Source: Piscinibacter sp. HJYY11
Lineage (GTDB): Bacteria > Pseudomonadota > Gammaproteobacteria > Burkholderiales > Burkholderiaceae_C
Reading direction: 5' to 3'
DNA length: 64,000 nucleotides
Assembly (NCBI RefSeq): GCF_016735515.1
Contig: NZ_JAERQZ010000002.1
Coordinates: forward strand, 62,001-126,000
Of this stretch, positions 36,192 to 45,706 are shown piece by piece. The first letter of the stretch is position 1; each line of letters opens with the position of its first letter. The translations under genes were made by a program, and so were the position numbers. The notes under the pieces are model-generated. The model made no database searches and was not told the origin of the DNA. It worked only from the letters and a program-made list of their open reading frames with translations.

Positions 36192-36893
36192 ATGATCACT
36201 CTGCGCAAATCCTCCGAACGCGGCTATGCCGACCACGGCTGGCTCAAGTCCTTCCACAGCTTCTCGTTCGCCGACTACTACAACCCCGATCGCATGGGCG
36301 TGGGCAACCTGCGCGTCATCAACGAAGACCGCATTGCCCCTGGCACCGGCTTCGGCACGCATGGCCACCGCGACATGGAGATCGTGTCCTACGTGCTCGA
36401 CGGCGCCCTCGGCCACAAGGACAGCATGGGCAACGGCACCGAGATCGTGCCCGGCGACGTGCAGCGCATGAGCGCCGGCACGGGCGTGCAGCACAGCGAG
36501 TTCAACCATGCGAAGGGCCAGACCACGCACTTCCTGCAGATCTGGATCATTCCGGACGAGCGCGGCATCAAGCCCGGCTACGAGCAGAAGCACTTCGACG
36601 CGGCGAGCAAGCGCGGCAAGCTGGCGCTGGTGGCGAGCCGCGACGGGCGCGACGGTTCGGTGACCATCCATGCCGATGCGGCGCTGCGGGCCGGCCTCTT
36701 CGACGGCGACGAGCGCGCCGAGCTGAAGCTCGACCCCGGCCGCCACACGTATGTGCACGTGGTGCGTGGCAGCGTGCAGGTGAACGGCCAGGCGGCACAG
36801 GCGGGTGACGCCGTGGTGCTGCAGCGTGAAGAGGCGCTGAGGCTCGAACAGGGCCAGGACGCCGAGGTGCTGGTGTTCGACCTCGCGCCGTAA
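36192..36893 (+). CDS. Pirin-family protein (YhhW-like bicupin)
   Basis: 233 residues, two cupin domains. Metal ligands of the first cupin: His57, His59 (FGTHGHRDMEIV), His101 and Glu103 (TGVQHSEFN). Homologues include quercetin 2,3-dioxygenase YhhW. N-terminus ITLRKSSERGYADHGWLKSFHSFSFADYY is the pirin signature. RBS AAAGGAA upstream. Presumed target of the divergent LysR regulator. Physiological substrate unknown. Confidence 0.94.
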   Translation: MITLRKSSERGYADHGWLKSFHSFSFADYYNPDRMGVGNLRVINEDRIAPGTGFGTHGHRDMEIVSYVLDGALGHKDSMGNGTEIVPGDVQRMSAGTGVQHSEFNHAKGQTTHFLQIWIIPDERGIKPGYEQKHFDAASKRGKLALVASRDGRDGSVTIHADAALRAGLFDGDERAELKLDPGRHTYVHVVRGSVQVNGQAAQAGDAVVLQREEALRLEQGQDAEVLVFDLAP

Positions 36894-36927
36894 GCCTCTT
36901 GCCCGAAGCCCTTGATACAGTGCCCGC

Positions 36928-37647
36928 ATGGACACGGTGATCAAGGTCTTCAGCATCCTTCCCTGGGGCGACTGGGTCGCGCTGGCGGCCTTCTTCTTCG
37001 GCTGGTCGGGCTACGCCTGGTTCGCCAAGGACCGCTCGCAAACGCGCCCCTCGGTGCTGGCCACCACCAACCGCTACCGGCGGCTCTGGATGATGCAGAC
37101 CACCTACCGCGACGTGCGCGTGATCGACGGGGTGGTGATCCAGAACCTGTCCACCAGCCCCTCGTTCTTCGCGTCCACCACCATCCTGCTGATCGGCGGC
37201 TTGCTGGCCGCACTCAGCGCCGGCGACAAGGCCAGCGACCTCGTGCGCGACATCCCGTTCGCCGCGCGCACCACCGTGCTGATCTTCGAGCTCAAGCTGG
37301 TGCTGCTGCTCGTGATCTTCGTCTACGCCTTCTTCCGCTTTACCTGGTCGATGCGGCAATACACCTTCGGTGCCCTGATGATCGCGGCCGCGCCCGAGGC
37401 CAAGCAGTTCGACGCGCTGGGTGACGAAGGCGAAGAAAAGCGCAAGGCCTTCGCCGACAAGGCGGGTCGGGTGGTCGGCCTGGCGGCCGAGACCTTCAAC
37501 GACGGACTGCGGGCGTATTACCTGGCATTCGCCGCGGTGGGTTGGTTCTTCTCACCGCTGATCTTCATGCTGGCCACGGCGGGCGTGATCTGGATCCTGT
37601 ACCAGCGCGAATTTCACTCCGAGGTGCTGGGGGCGCTCAACAGCTGA
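36928..37647 (+). CDS. DUF599 family membrane protein
   Basis: 239 residues with four TM segments (about 12-30, 80-98, 115-135 and 203-225) and the family features RPSVLATTNRYRRLWMMQTTYRDVRVIDGVVIQNL and FRFTWSMRQYTFGALMIAAAP. Function unknown. TACAGT ends 6 nt before the ATG. The 3' end overlaps the convergent trhO by 34 bp. Confidence 0.9.
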   Translation: MDTVIKVFSILPWGDWVALAAFFFGWSGYAWFAKDRSQTRPSVLATTNRYRRLWMMQTTYRDVRVIDGVVIQNLSTSPSFFASTTILLIGGLLAALSAGDKASDLVRDIPFAARTTVLIFELKLVLLLVIFVYAFFRFTWSMRQYTFGALMIAAAPEAKQFDALGDEGEEKRKAFADKAGRVVGLAAETFNDGLRAYYLAFAAVGWFFSPLIFMLATAGVIWILYQREFHSEVLGALNS

Positions 37648-38372
37648 GGCGCAAGCGACGGAGCGAGCGACTCCCGCTCGTCGAACACGAAGCAGCCACC
37701 CTCGTAGTGCTGGCCGCCCACTTCCTCGAAGTACTTGAGGATGCCGCCTTCCAGCTGCACCACGTTCTCGATGCCGGCCTCGGCCATGTAGATCGCCGCT
37801 TTCTCGCAGCGGATGCCACCGGTGCAGTAGCTCACCACGCGCTTGCCGCGCAGCTCGTCGCGATGCGCCTGCACCTGCGCCGGGAACTCGGTGAACTTGG
37901 CGATGTTCCAGTCGATGGCGTTGCGGAACTTGCCGTAGCCGACCTCGAAGGCATTGCGCGTGTCGAGCGTGACGACCGGGCGGCCGTCGTCGTCGACGCC
38001 AGCGTCGAGCCAGCGGGCCAGCGTCTTCGCATCCACCGCCGGGGCACGGCCCACCTGCGGGCGGATGGTCGGGTGGTTCATGCGGATGATCTCGCGCTTG
38101 ACCTTCACCAGGAGCTTGCCGAAGGGCACATGGTCGGACCAGCTTTCCTTGGGTGCCAGCGGCGAAAAGCGGGCGTCCTGCTTCAGCCAGGCGACAAAGC
38201 CGCGCACCGCCTCGGCCGAACCCGCGAGGAAGAGGTTGATGCCTTCTTCCGCCAGCAAGACGGTGCCTTTCAGCTGCCGTTCCGCGGCTTGTGAGCGGAT
38301 GCTCTCGCGCAGCGCGAGCGTGTCCGTCAAGGGCACGAAAAGGTAGGAGGAGATGTTCAAAACTGCTGACAC
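37614..38372 (-). CDS. trhO: tRNA uridine(34) hydroxylase TrhO (rhodanese-like, YceA)
   Basis: 252 residues. N-terminal ferredoxin-like UPF0176 domain (LAEEGINLFLAGSAEAVRGFVAWL), then a rhodanese domain VVTLDTRNAFEVGYGKFRNAI with active-site YCTGGIRCEKA. Oxygen-dependent hydroxylation of U34 on the way to cmo5U/mo5U. The GTG at 38372 (MSAVLNISSYLF) is favoured because the longer open frame runs into the dnaE promoter. A TTG at 38360 is an alternative. Divergent from dnaE. Confidence 0.92.
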   Translation of the reverse strand: MSAVLNISSYLFVPLTDTLALRESIRSQAAERQLKGTVLLAEEGINLFLAGSAEAVRGFVAWLKQDARFSPLAPKESWSDHVPFGKLLVKVKREIIRMNHPTIRPQVGRAPAVDAKTLARWLDAGVDDDGRPVVTLDTRNAFEVGYGKFRNAIDWNIAKFTEFPAQVQAHRDELRGKRVVSYCTGGIRCEKAAIYMAEAGIENVVQLEGGILKYFEEVGGQHYEGGCFVFDERESLAPSLAPQLLSAPSTSE

Positions 38373-38402
38373 ACCGGGGATTTTAAGGAGCCCTGCGCTC
38401 CC

Positions 38403-38408
38403 TAAAAT
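38403..38408 (+). promoter_or_regulatory. dnaE -10-like TAAAAT, 6 nt before the ATG
   Basis: TAAAAT followed by GCCCCG directly abuts the dnaE start, so the mRNA would be leaderless or nearly so. No -35 match at standard spacing. Confidence 0.45.
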
Positions 38409-38414
38409 GCCCCG

Positions 38415-41400
38415 ATGGCCTTCGTACACCTGCGCACCCACACCGAGTTTTCAGTCGTCGACGGCACCCTGCGCATCGACGAAGTCGTGGGCGCCGCAGC
38501 GAAGGATGGGCAGGTGGCCCTCGCCATCACCGACCTCTCGAACATCTTCGGTGGCATCAAGTTCTACAACACCGCGCGCAAGAAGGGCGTGAAGCCCATC
38601 CTCGGCGCCGACGTGTGGCTGGAGCCGACCGACGGCGAGAAGCAGCCGAGCCGCATCGTGCTGCTGGTGCAGAGCAAGACGGGCTACCTGAACCTGTGCG
38701 AGCTGCTGTCGCGCGGCTGGCTCGACCCCTCGGCGCGAGGGCAGGCGCTGCTGAAGTGGGAATGGCTCAGCGCTTTGAACGGCGGCCTCATCGCGCTCTC
38801 GGGAGCCGAGCTCGGCCCGGTCGGCCAGGCGCTGATGGCGCAAGACAACGCGCGTGCATCGGCGGTGGCGCAACGACTCGCCGCGATCTTTCCGCAGCGC
38901 TTCTACATCGAGCTGCAGCGCGCCGGCCAGCCGACCAACGAAGCGCACGTGCGCGCCGCCGTGCCGCTGGCCGCGCACCTCAAGCTGCCGGTCGTCGCCA
39001 CGCACCCGGTGCAGTTCCAGACGCCGGAAGACTTCGAAGCCCACGAAGCCCGCACCTGCATCGCCGAAGGCGAGACGCTCACCAACCCGCGCCGCATCAA
39101 GCGCTTCACCCGCGAGCAGTACTTCAAGTCGCAGGCGCAGATGGAGGCGCTCTTCGCCGACATCCCGAGCGCCATCCACAACACCGTCGAGATCGCCAGG
39201 CGCTGCAGCCTCTCGCTCGTGCTCGGCAAGCCACGCCTGCCCGACTTCCCGGTGCCCGAGGTCAACGGCGAGAAGATGGAGCCCGAGGCCTACTTCCGTT
39301 ATGCCTCGCACGAGGGCCTGAAGGAGCGCATGCTCCATCTCTACCCCGATGCGGCCGAGCGCGAACAGCAGCTGCCGCGCTACGTGGAGCGGCTGGAGTT
39401 CGAGCTCAACACCATCCTGAAGATGGGCTTCCCCGGCTACTTCCTGATCGTGGCCGACTTCATCAACTGGGCCAAGAACAACGGCTGCCCGGTCGGGCCG
39501 GGCCGCGGCTCGGGGGCCGGCTCGCTGGTTGCCTACGCGCTCAAGATCACCGACCTCGACCCGCTGCGCTACAACCTGCTGTTCGAGCGCTTCCTGAACC
39601 CGGAACGTGTGTCGATGCCCGACTTCGACATCGACTTCTGCCAGGGCAACCGCGACCGCGTGATCGACTACGTGAAGGACAAGTACGGCCGCGATGCCGT
39701 GAGCCAGATCGCGACCTTCGGCACCATGGCCGCCAAGGCCGCGCTGCGCGACGTGGGCCGCGTGCTTGGCATGGGCTACGGCCACGTCGACGGCATCGCC
39801 AAGCTCGTGCCGGCGCCGCCCGGCAAGACGGTGACGCTCGCGCGCCCCGGCGACAAGCCCGACCCCGGCCTCATCTACGCCCGTGTCGAAGCGCCCGAGA
39901 TCGAGCAGCGCGAGAAGAACGAAGAAGAAGTCGCCGAGCTGCTCGCGCTCGCGGAGCGTGTGGAAGGCATGGTGCGCAACATCGGCATGCATGCCGGTGG
40001 CGTGCTGATCGCGCCCGGCAAGATCACCGACTTCTGCCCGCTCTACATGCAGCCGGGCAGCGACTCGGCGGTGAGCCAGTACGACAAGGACGACGTCGAA
40101 GCCATCGGCCTCGTGAAGTTCGACTTCCTGGGCCTGGCCACGCTCACGATCCTCGAGCTGGCGAAGGACTACATCCGCGCCCGCCGCCCCGGCCAGGAGA
40201 ACTTCGCGCTCGAGAACATCCCGCTCGATGACCGCGCCGCCTACCGGCTGATGAGCGAAGGCAAGACGGTGGCAGTGTTCCAGCTGGAATCCTCCGGCAT
40301 GCAGCGCATGCTGAAGGACGCCAAGCCCAGCGTCTTCGAAGACATCATCGCGCTCGTGGCGCTGTACCGGCCGGGCCCGATGGACCTGATCCCGAGCTTC
40401 TGCGCGCGCAAGCACGGCCGCGAAGAGGTCGAGTACCCGCATCCGATGATGGAAGAGGTGCTCAAGGAGACCTACGGGATCATGGTCTACCAGGAGCAGG
40501 TGATGCAGGTGGCGCAACGCCTGGGCGGCTACTCGCTCGGCGGCGCCGACCTGCTGCGCCGCGCGATGGGCAAGAAGAAGCTCGAGGAGATGGTGGCCCA
40601 CCGTGCCACCTTCGCCCAGGGGGCGGCGAAGAACGGCATCGAGGAGCCGCTCGCCAACGAGATCTTCGACCTGATGGAGAAGTTCGCGGGCTACGGCTTC
40701 AACAAGTCGCACGCCGCGGCGTATGCGCTGCTCGCGTACCACACGGCCTACCTCAAGGCGCACTACCCGGCCGAATTCACCGCGGCCAACATGAGCGTCG
40801 CACTCGACGACACCGACAAGCTCAAGATCTTCCACGACGACGCGGTGCAGAACCTCGGCCTCACCTTTGAGCCGCCGAACATCAACACCGGCAACTACCG
40901 CTTCGAGCCGGTGGCCGACAAGATCGTGCGCTACGGGCTGGGCGCCATCAAGGGCACGGGGCAGAGCGCCATCGAAGCCATCATCCAGGCACGCAAGGAA
41001 GGCGGCCCGTTCAAGAGCCTGTTCGACTTCTGCGCACGGGTCGACCGCAGCCGCATCAACAAGCGCACGGTCGAAGCGCTCATCAAGGCTGGCGCCTTCG
41101 ACCTGCTGCACCCGGAGCGCTCGCAGGCCGTGGCCAGCATCGGCCTTGCCTTCGACTATGCCGACACCCAAGCCGCGCATGCCGACCAGGGCGGGCTCTT
41201 CGACTTCGGCGACTCGCATGCGGCGTCCACCCAGGAGCCCGAGCTGGTGCAAGCGGCCCCGTGGAGCATCAAGGAGCGCCTGAGCCTGGAGAAGGTCGCG
41301 CTCGGCTTCTACCTCTCGGGCCACCTCTTCGACCAGAGCGAAGACGAGGTGCGTCGATTTGCCAAGCGCAAGATCGCCGACATCATCGATTCGCGAGAGC

Positions 41401-41915
41401 CGCAGCTGCTGGCCGGCATCATCGGCGACCTGCGCGTCATCAACGGCCAGCGCGGGCGCGTGGCCATCTTCAAGCTCGACGACAAGAGCGAGGCCATCGA
41501 GTCGGTGGTCAACGAAGACGTGCTCAACGCCAACAAGGACCTGCTGAAGGACGATGAGCTCGTCATCGCGCTGGGCAAGGTGCAGCCCGATCGTTTCTCG
41601 GGCGGCATGCGCTTCAACATCCAGCAGGTGTGGGACCTCGCCACCGCGCGCTGCAAATTCGGCAAGTACCTGCGAGTGGAGGTCAACGGCAGCGTGCCGC
41701 CGGTGGCCGAGGTGCTGCGCGACTTCCCGAGCCGGCGCATCAACACCGAGCAGGGCACGGTCACCAATGGCCTCGGCGTGCGGCTGGTGCTGCAGCGACA
41801 GGCCGCCAGCGGTGAGCTGGACCTGGGGGAAGAGGGCCGTTTCTTCCCCACCGATGAAGCGCTGGCCCGTTGGCTGGCCGGCACCCACGGCAAGGCGCAG
41901 GTGGTCTACGACTGA
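38415..41915 (+). CDS. dnaE: DNA polymerase III subunit alpha
   Basis: Replicative polymerase catalytic subunit, 1166 residues, normal length. PHP domain starts at FVHLRTHTEFSVVDGT. The polymerase domain contains GPGRGSGAGSLVAYALKITD and the catalytic PDFDIDFCQ aspartates, YQEQVMQVAQRLGGYSLGGADLLRRAMGKKK in the fingers, and the tandem HhH. C-terminal OB fold and clamp-binding region follow. An uninterrupted 1145-residue antisense frame is a codon-bias shadow. Confidence 0.98.
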   Translation: MAFVHLRTHTEFSVVDGTLRIDEVVGAAAKDGQVALAITDLSNIFGGIKFYNTARKKGVKPILGADVWLEPTDGEKQPSRIVLLVQSKTGYLNLCELLSRGWLDPSARGQALLKWEWLSALNGGLIALSGAELGPVGQALMAQDNARASAVAQRLAAIFPQRFYIELQRAGQPTNEAHVRAAVPLAAHLKLPVVATHPVQFQTPEDFEAHEARTCIAEGETLTNPRRIKRFTREQYFKSQAQMEALFADIPSAIHNTVEIARRCSLSLVLGKPRLPDFPVPEVNGEKMEPEAYFRYASHEGLKERMLHLYPDAAEREQQLPRYVERLEFELNTILKMGFPGYFLIVADFINWAKNNGCPVGPGRGSGAGSLVAYALKITDLDPLRYNLLFERFLNPERVSMPDFDIDFCQGNRDRVIDYVKDKYGRDAVSQIATFGTMAAKAALRDVGRVLGMGYGHVDGIAKLVPAPPGKTVTLARPGDKPDPGLIYARVEAPEIEQREKNEEEVAELLALAERVEGMVRNIGMHAGGVLIAPGKITDFCPLYMQPGSDSAVSQYDKDDVEAIGLVKFDFLGLATLTILELAKDYIRARRPGQENFALENIPLDDRAAYRLMSEGKTVAVFQLESSGMQRMLKDAKPSVFEDIIALVALYRPGPMDLIPSFCARKHGREEVEYPHPMMEEVLKETYGIMVYQEQVMQVAQRLGGYSLGGADLLRRAMGKKKLEEMVAHRATFAQGAAKNGIEEPLANEIFDLMEKFAGYGFNKSHAAAYALLAYHTAYLKAHYPAEFTAANMSVALDDTDKLKIFHDDAVQNLGLTFEPPNINTGNYRFEPVADKIVRYGLGAIKGTGQSAIEAIIQARKEGGPFKSLFDFCARVDRSRINKRTVEALIKAGAFDLLHPERSQAVASIGLAFDYADTQAAHADQGGLFDFGDSHAASTQEPELVQAAPWSIKERLSLEKVALGFYLSGHLFDQSEDEVRRFAKRKIADIIDSREPQLLAGIIGDLRVINGQRGRVAIFKLDDKSEAIESVVNEDVLNANKDLLKDDELVIALGKVQPDRFSGGMRFNIQQVWDLATARCKFGKYLRVEVNGSVPPVAEVLRDFPSRRINTEQGTVTNGLGVRLVLQRQAASGELDLGEEGRFFPTDEALARWLAGTHGKAQVVYD

Positions 41916-42001
41916 GCGAGTGCAAGTGTGGTGGTGCTCCCACCACGGTCAAGGGCTGGCCCTGATCTTGTGCTCGCCGAGGCGTGCCTAAACTGCGGCG
42001 C

Positions 42002-43249
42002 ATGCCCGAAAACAACCCCACGACAGGTTTGATCCTCACCGGCGGCGGCGCCCGCGCGGCCTACCAGGTGGGGGTGCTGAAGGCAGTGGCGAGGATTCGC
42101 CGGGACGCCGCTCCCTGGCAGTACGGCAACCCCTTCCCGGTCATCACCGGCACGTCGGCCGGTGCCATCAACGCGGCCGCGCTGGCCACCCACTGCGACG
42201 ATTTCGATGGCGCGGTGAAGGCCATGGCCGACGTCTGGGAGAACTTCCGCGCCGAGCAGGTCTACCGGAGCGACGCGCTGGGCGTGATCCGCACCGGCGC
42301 ACGCTGGCTGACGATGATGTCGCTCGGCTGGGTCATCGCCCGCTGGCGCCGCGCACGGCTGCGTTCGCTGCTCGACAACAGCCCGCTCGAGACGCTGCTG
42401 GGCGAGATCGTCGCGGTGGATCGCCTGCCTGACGTCATGAAGTCAGGCCATCTGCAGGCACTGGCGGTCACCGCGTCGAGCTACAGCTCGGGCACGCACG
42501 TGACCTTCTACGACTCGCTGCAGGAGTTCGCGCCATGGAACCGCTCGCAGCGGGTGGCGGTGCATTCGCCGATCACCGTGCAGCACCTGCTGGCGTCGGC
42601 GGCCATCCCCTTCGTGTTCCCGGCCGTGCCGCTCGACTTCGATGGCGTCACCGAATACTTCGGCGACGGCTCGATGCGCCAGTCGGCGCCGATCTCGCCG
42701 GCGGTGCACCTGGGCGCCCGCCGCATCCTCGTGATCGGTGCCGGCCGCATGCACGAGCCGCCGGGCCGGCGCAAGGTCAGCGGCGCGTATCCGAACTTCG
42801 CGCAGATCGCCGGTCATGCCCTGTCCAACATCTTCCTCGATGCGCTGGCCGTCGACGTGGAGCGCCTGCAGCGCATCAACAACACGCTCTCGCTGCTGCC
42901 GCCCGAGGCCCTGGCCAACACGACCTTGCGGCCGATCGAGGTGCTGGTGATCGCACCCTCGCAGCGGCTCGACGATCTGGCGGCCAAGCATGTGAACGCG
43001 CTACCGACCTCGATCCGCGCGCTGCTGCGTGGCATCGGGGTCAGCGGCAAAGGCACCGACACGCGCGGTGCGGCGCTCGCCAGCTACCTGTTGTTCGAAC
43101 AGGCGTACACGCGAGAGCTGGTCGCGCTCGGTTGGGCCGACACGATGGCGCGGCGCGACGAGGTGACCGGCTTCTTCGGCTGGGAGCGCCGGCGCGAGCG
43201 TCGCGGGCCGGTGCCCGACACCGACTTCCAGACCACCGAGCTGGAATGA
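42002..43249 (+). CDS. Patatin-like phospholipase
   Basis: 415 residues. Oxyanion hole GGGARAAYQVG (14-24), nucleophile elbow GTSAG (Ser52) and catalytic Asp222 in GDGSMR (DGS instead of the common DGG/DGA). No signal peptide; cytosolic or membrane-associated lipid acyl hydrolase. TAAACT ends 7 nt before the ATG. Followed by a long terminator hairpin. Confidence 0.93.
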   Translation: MPENNPTTGLILTGGGARAAYQVGVLKAVARIRRDAAPWQYGNPFPVITGTSAGAINAAALATHCDDFDGAVKAMADVWENFRAEQVYRSDALGVIRTGARWLTMMSLGWVIARWRRARLRSLLDNSPLETLLGEIVAVDRLPDVMKSGHLQALAVTASSYSSGTHVTFYDSLQEFAPWNRSQRVAVHSPITVQHLLASAAIPFVFPAVPLDFDGVTEYFGDGSMRQSAPISPAVHLGARRILVIGAGRMHEPPGRRKVSGAYPNFAQIAGHALSNIFLDALAVDVERLQRINNTLSLLPPEALANTTLRPIEVLVIAPSQRLDDLAAKHVNALPTSIRALLRGIGVSGKGTDTRGAALASYLLFEQAYTRELVALGWADTMARRDEVTGFFGWERRRERRGPVPDTDFQTTELE

Positions 43250-43251
43250 AG

Positions 43252-43283
43252 AAGGCCCGCTGCGCATGTGCGCAGCGGGCCTT
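43252..43283. terminator. 15-bp perfect hairpin between convergent genes
   Basis: AAGGCCCGCTGCGCA, 2-nt loop, TGCGCAGCGGGCCTT. Symmetric and able to end both the patatin gene and the convergent comEA-like gene; the U-tract is short. Confidence 0.8.
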
Positions 43284-43318
43284 GTGATGACAGCGATCGA
43301 TTCGTTTGGTCTGTCGGC

Positions 43319-43627
43319 TTACTTGCCGCTCTTGGCCGGGCTCTTCGCTTCGGAGGCGGGCGCGTAGGCCGTGCCGTTGACCGTCAGGCCTTCCTTCGAG
43401 AGACGGGTGGCGGCGCCGCTCTTGATGCCCTTCACACGGGCCATCAGGTCGGCCCAGTCCTTGAACTGGCCCTTCTTGCGCTCGTCGAGGATGCGCACGG
43501 ACACCTTGGTGCCGATGCCCTTGACCGATTCGAGCGTGGCCTGGTCGGCCTTGTTGACGTCGACGGCGGCGAACGCGGTGGCCGCGGCAAACAGCATGGC
43601 GAGCGTGCAGATCAGCTTCTTGAACAT
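43319..43627 (-). CDS. ComEA-like helix-hairpin-helix secreted protein
   Basis: 102 residues: signal peptide MFKKLICTLAMLFAAATAFA, then a double HhH domain VDVNKADQATLESVKGIGTKVSVRILDERKKGQFKDWADLM, typical of ComEA DNA-binding proteins. The tail is Ala/Ser/Lys-rich. May bind DNA in the periplasm during uptake; competence itself cannot be inferred from this gene alone. Confidence 0.9.
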   Translation of the reverse strand: MFKKLICTLAMLFAAATAFAAVDVNKADQATLESVKGIGTKVSVRILDERKKGQFKDWADLMARVKGIKSGAATRLSKEGLTVNGTAYAPASEAKSPAKSGK

Positions 43628-43710
43628 GTTGATGAACTCCCTTTGATTCGTCTTGGTGTTGACGGGGAGCAGCCGTTCTGCACCCCTGGCGGCACTGTAG
43701 CCAAGGGCTG

Positions 43711-43743
43711 CGTCGGCGTCTTTCCCCTTGAGGGACGCCGACG
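43711..43743 (-). terminator. 10-bp hairpin downstream of hldD
   Basis: CGTCGGCGTC / GACGCCGACG with a 13-nt loop, 27 bp beyond the hldD stop. No U-tract. Probable 3' end structure of the lapAB-hldED transcript. Confidence 0.5.
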
Positions 43744-43769
43744 AAAGGGGGTCGAGCGAAAAGGGGAGG

Positions 43770-44771
43770 TCAGGTCGGCTGCTGGCTGAGCCATTGCACG
43801 TAGCGCGTGACCCCCGTCGTGACGTCGGCGAAGCGGTGGTCGCAGCCGGTGGCGCGCAGCTGCGTCATGTCGGCCTGGGTGTAGCACTGATACTTGCCGA
43901 CGAGGGCGGGCGGGAAGTCGAAGTACTCGATGAAGCCCTTCGTCACCAGCTCGGTGAGCGACAGCGGGGCTTCGCCCTTGAGGCCGCGCGAGGCGTTGAC
44001 CACGGCGGCGGCCACATCGTTGAACGGCTGCGCCCGGCCGGTGCCGAGGTTGAAGATCCCGCTCTTCTGGGGGTGCTGCAGGAACCACAGGTTCACCGCC
44101 ACCACGTCGTCGACCGAGATGAAGTCGCGCGACTGCTCGCCCGCGTTGTAGCCCCCGTAGGGGCCGAAGAGGCGTACGCGGCCCTTCTCGCGGAACTCGT
44201 TGAAGTTGTGGAAAGCGACCGACGCCATGCGTGCCTTGTGCTGCTCGCGCTGGCCGTAGACGTTGAAGTAGCGGAAGCCGGCGACCTGTGACTTGCTCGA
44301 CGAGAGCATGCGCCGGACGACGTTGTCGAACAGGAGCTTGGAGTAGCCGTAGACGTTGAGCGGTTTCTCGAACTGCGGGTCTTCGCGGAAGGTGTCGCTT
44401 CCGCCGTAGGTGGCGGCCGACGAGGCGTAGAGCAGCCGCACGCCCTGAGCCTGGCAGGCGTCGAGCAGGTCCTTCGAGCAGCGGTAGTTAGTGTCGAGCA
44501 TGTAGCGCCCGTTGTGCTCCATGGTGTCGGAGCAGGCGCCCTGGTGCAGCACGGCCTCGACCTTGCCGAACTCGCCGCGTGCGAAGCGGGTGTAGAAGTC
44601 GCTCTTGTCGAAGTAGTCGCTGATCTTGGCGCCCAGCAGGTTGCGGTACTTCGGGCCGTCGGTCAGGTCGTCGACGGCGATCACGTCGTCGATGCCGATG
44701 GCGTTCAAGCCGTGGACGATGTTGCTGCCGATCATGCCGGCGGCGCCGGTGACAACGATCTTCGTGCTCAT
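43770..44771 (-). CDS. hldD: ADP-L-glycero-D-manno-heptose 6-epimerase
   Basis: SDR-fold epimerase of 333 residues making the LPS inner-core heptose donor. NADP-binding [11 protein letters not shown] near the N-terminus, catalytic Ser in [20 protein letters not shown] with the Tyr-x3-Lys pair, and [20 protein letters not shown]. The ATG overlaps the hldE stop (ATGA), so the two heptose genes are coupled. Confidence 0.97.
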   Translation of the reverse strand: MSTKIVVTGAAGMIGSNIVHGLNAIGIDDVIAVDDLTDGPKYRNLLGAKISDYFDKSDFYTRFARGEFGKVEAVLHQGACSDTMEHNGRYMLDTNYRCSKDLLDACQAQGVRLLYASSAATYGGSDTFREDPQFEKPLNVYGYSKLLFDNVVRRMLSSSKSQVAGFRYFNVYGQREQHKARMASVAFHNFNEFREKGRVRLFGPYGGYNAGEQSRDFISVDDVVAVNLWFLQHPQKSGIFNLGTGRAQPFNDVAAAVVNASRGLKGEAPLSLTELVTKGFIEYFDFPPALVGKYQCYTQADMTQLRATGCDHRFADVTTGVTRYVQWLSQQPT

Positions 44772-45706
44772 TGGAAGAGCTCCTCGTAAGTCAGGGTCGC
44801 GTTGCCGAACTTGCCGACGGCGAGGCCGCCGGCCTTGTTGGCGATGGGCACCGCCTCCTGCACCGACAGGCCGCAGGCCATCATGGCGGCGAGCGTGGCG
44901 ATCACGGTGTCGCCGGCGCCGGTGACGTCGAACACCTCGCGCGCCTGCGCGTGGAAGCGGGTCTCGCCCTTGGCGTCGAAGACGGACATGCCTTCTTCCG
45001 AACGCGTCAGCACCAGGCTGTCGAGGCGCAGCTTCTTGCGCAGCGCTTCGGCGCGCTCGTGCAGCTGCGCTTCGCTGCTCCAGTTGCCGATCACCTGGGC
45101 CAGCTCGGCGCGGTTGGGGGTGATGGTGGTCGCACCGGCATACCGCTCGTAGTCGTTGCCCTTGGGGTCGACCAGCACCGGCTTGCCGGCCTTGCGGGCC
45201 AGCTCGATCATGCGTGGGATGTGCTCGAGGCCGCCCTTGCCGTAGTCGGAGAAGAGCACGACGTCATGCACGGCGAGTGCCTTCTCGAACTCGGGAATCA
45301 TCTCGGCAAGCACTTCGTGGTCGGGCACGTTCTCGAAGTCGATGCGGATCAACTGCTGTGAGCGGCCGATGATGCGCAGCTTGACGATGGTGTAGAGCTG
45401 CGGGTCGTGGCCGAGCAGCGTCTTCACGCCTTTCTGTTCGAGCAGCTGCTGGAGCTTCTGCGCGGGCTCGTCCTGGCCGACGACGGTGAGCAGCGTGGTC
45501 TGTGCGCCGAGCGTCTTGGCGTTGAGCGCCACGTTGGCCGCGCCGCCCAGGCGTTCCTCTTCGCGGTTGACCTTGACCACGGGCACCGGCGCTTCGGGAG
45601 AGATGCGCTCGACGGCGCCGAACCAGTAGCGGTCGAGCATGGCATCGCCGACGACGAGCACACGGGCCGCTGCCAAACGCTCGCGCGTGACCACGGGTTG
45701 AGACAT
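44768..45706 (-). CDS. hldE: D-glycero-beta-D-manno-heptose-7-phosphate kinase (kinase domain only)
   Basis: 312-residue PfkB-type sugar kinase equivalent to the N-terminal domain of E. coli HldE (RfaE1/HldA). [41 protein letters not shown] and the C-terminal [14 protein letters not shown] anion hole are present. No nucleotidyltransferase domain is attached, so the ADP-transfer partner must be encoded elsewhere. Start ATG 45706 shares a base with the lapB stop. Confidence 0.95.
   Translation of the reverse strand: MSQPVVTRERLAAARVLVVGDAMLDRYWFGAVERISPEAPVPVVKVNREEERLGGAANVALNAKTLGAQTTLLTVVGQDEPAQKLQQLLEQKGVKTLLGHDPQLYTIVKLRIIGRSQQLIRIDFENVPDHEVLAEMIPEFEKALAVHDVVLFSDYGKGGLEHIPRMIELARKAGKPVLVDPKGNDYERYAGATTITPNRAELAQVIGNWSSEAQLHERAEALRKKLRLDSLVLTRSEEGMSVFDAKGETRFHAQAREVFDVTGAGDTVIATLAAMMACGLSVQEAVPIANKAGGLAVGKFGNATLTYEELFQ

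Noticed and set aside
38451..41888. A 1145-residue open frame antisense to dnaE
   Set aside because: GC-rich third positions suppress stop codons on the opposite strand. The translation is low-complexity Val/Leu/Arg/His-rich with no family features, while dnaE on the other strand is complete.
41928..41946. GTGGTGG / CCACCAC hairpin after dnaE as a terminator
   Set aside because: No U-tract follows and it lies inside a short gap with a likely patatin promoter; the evidence is too weak to call.
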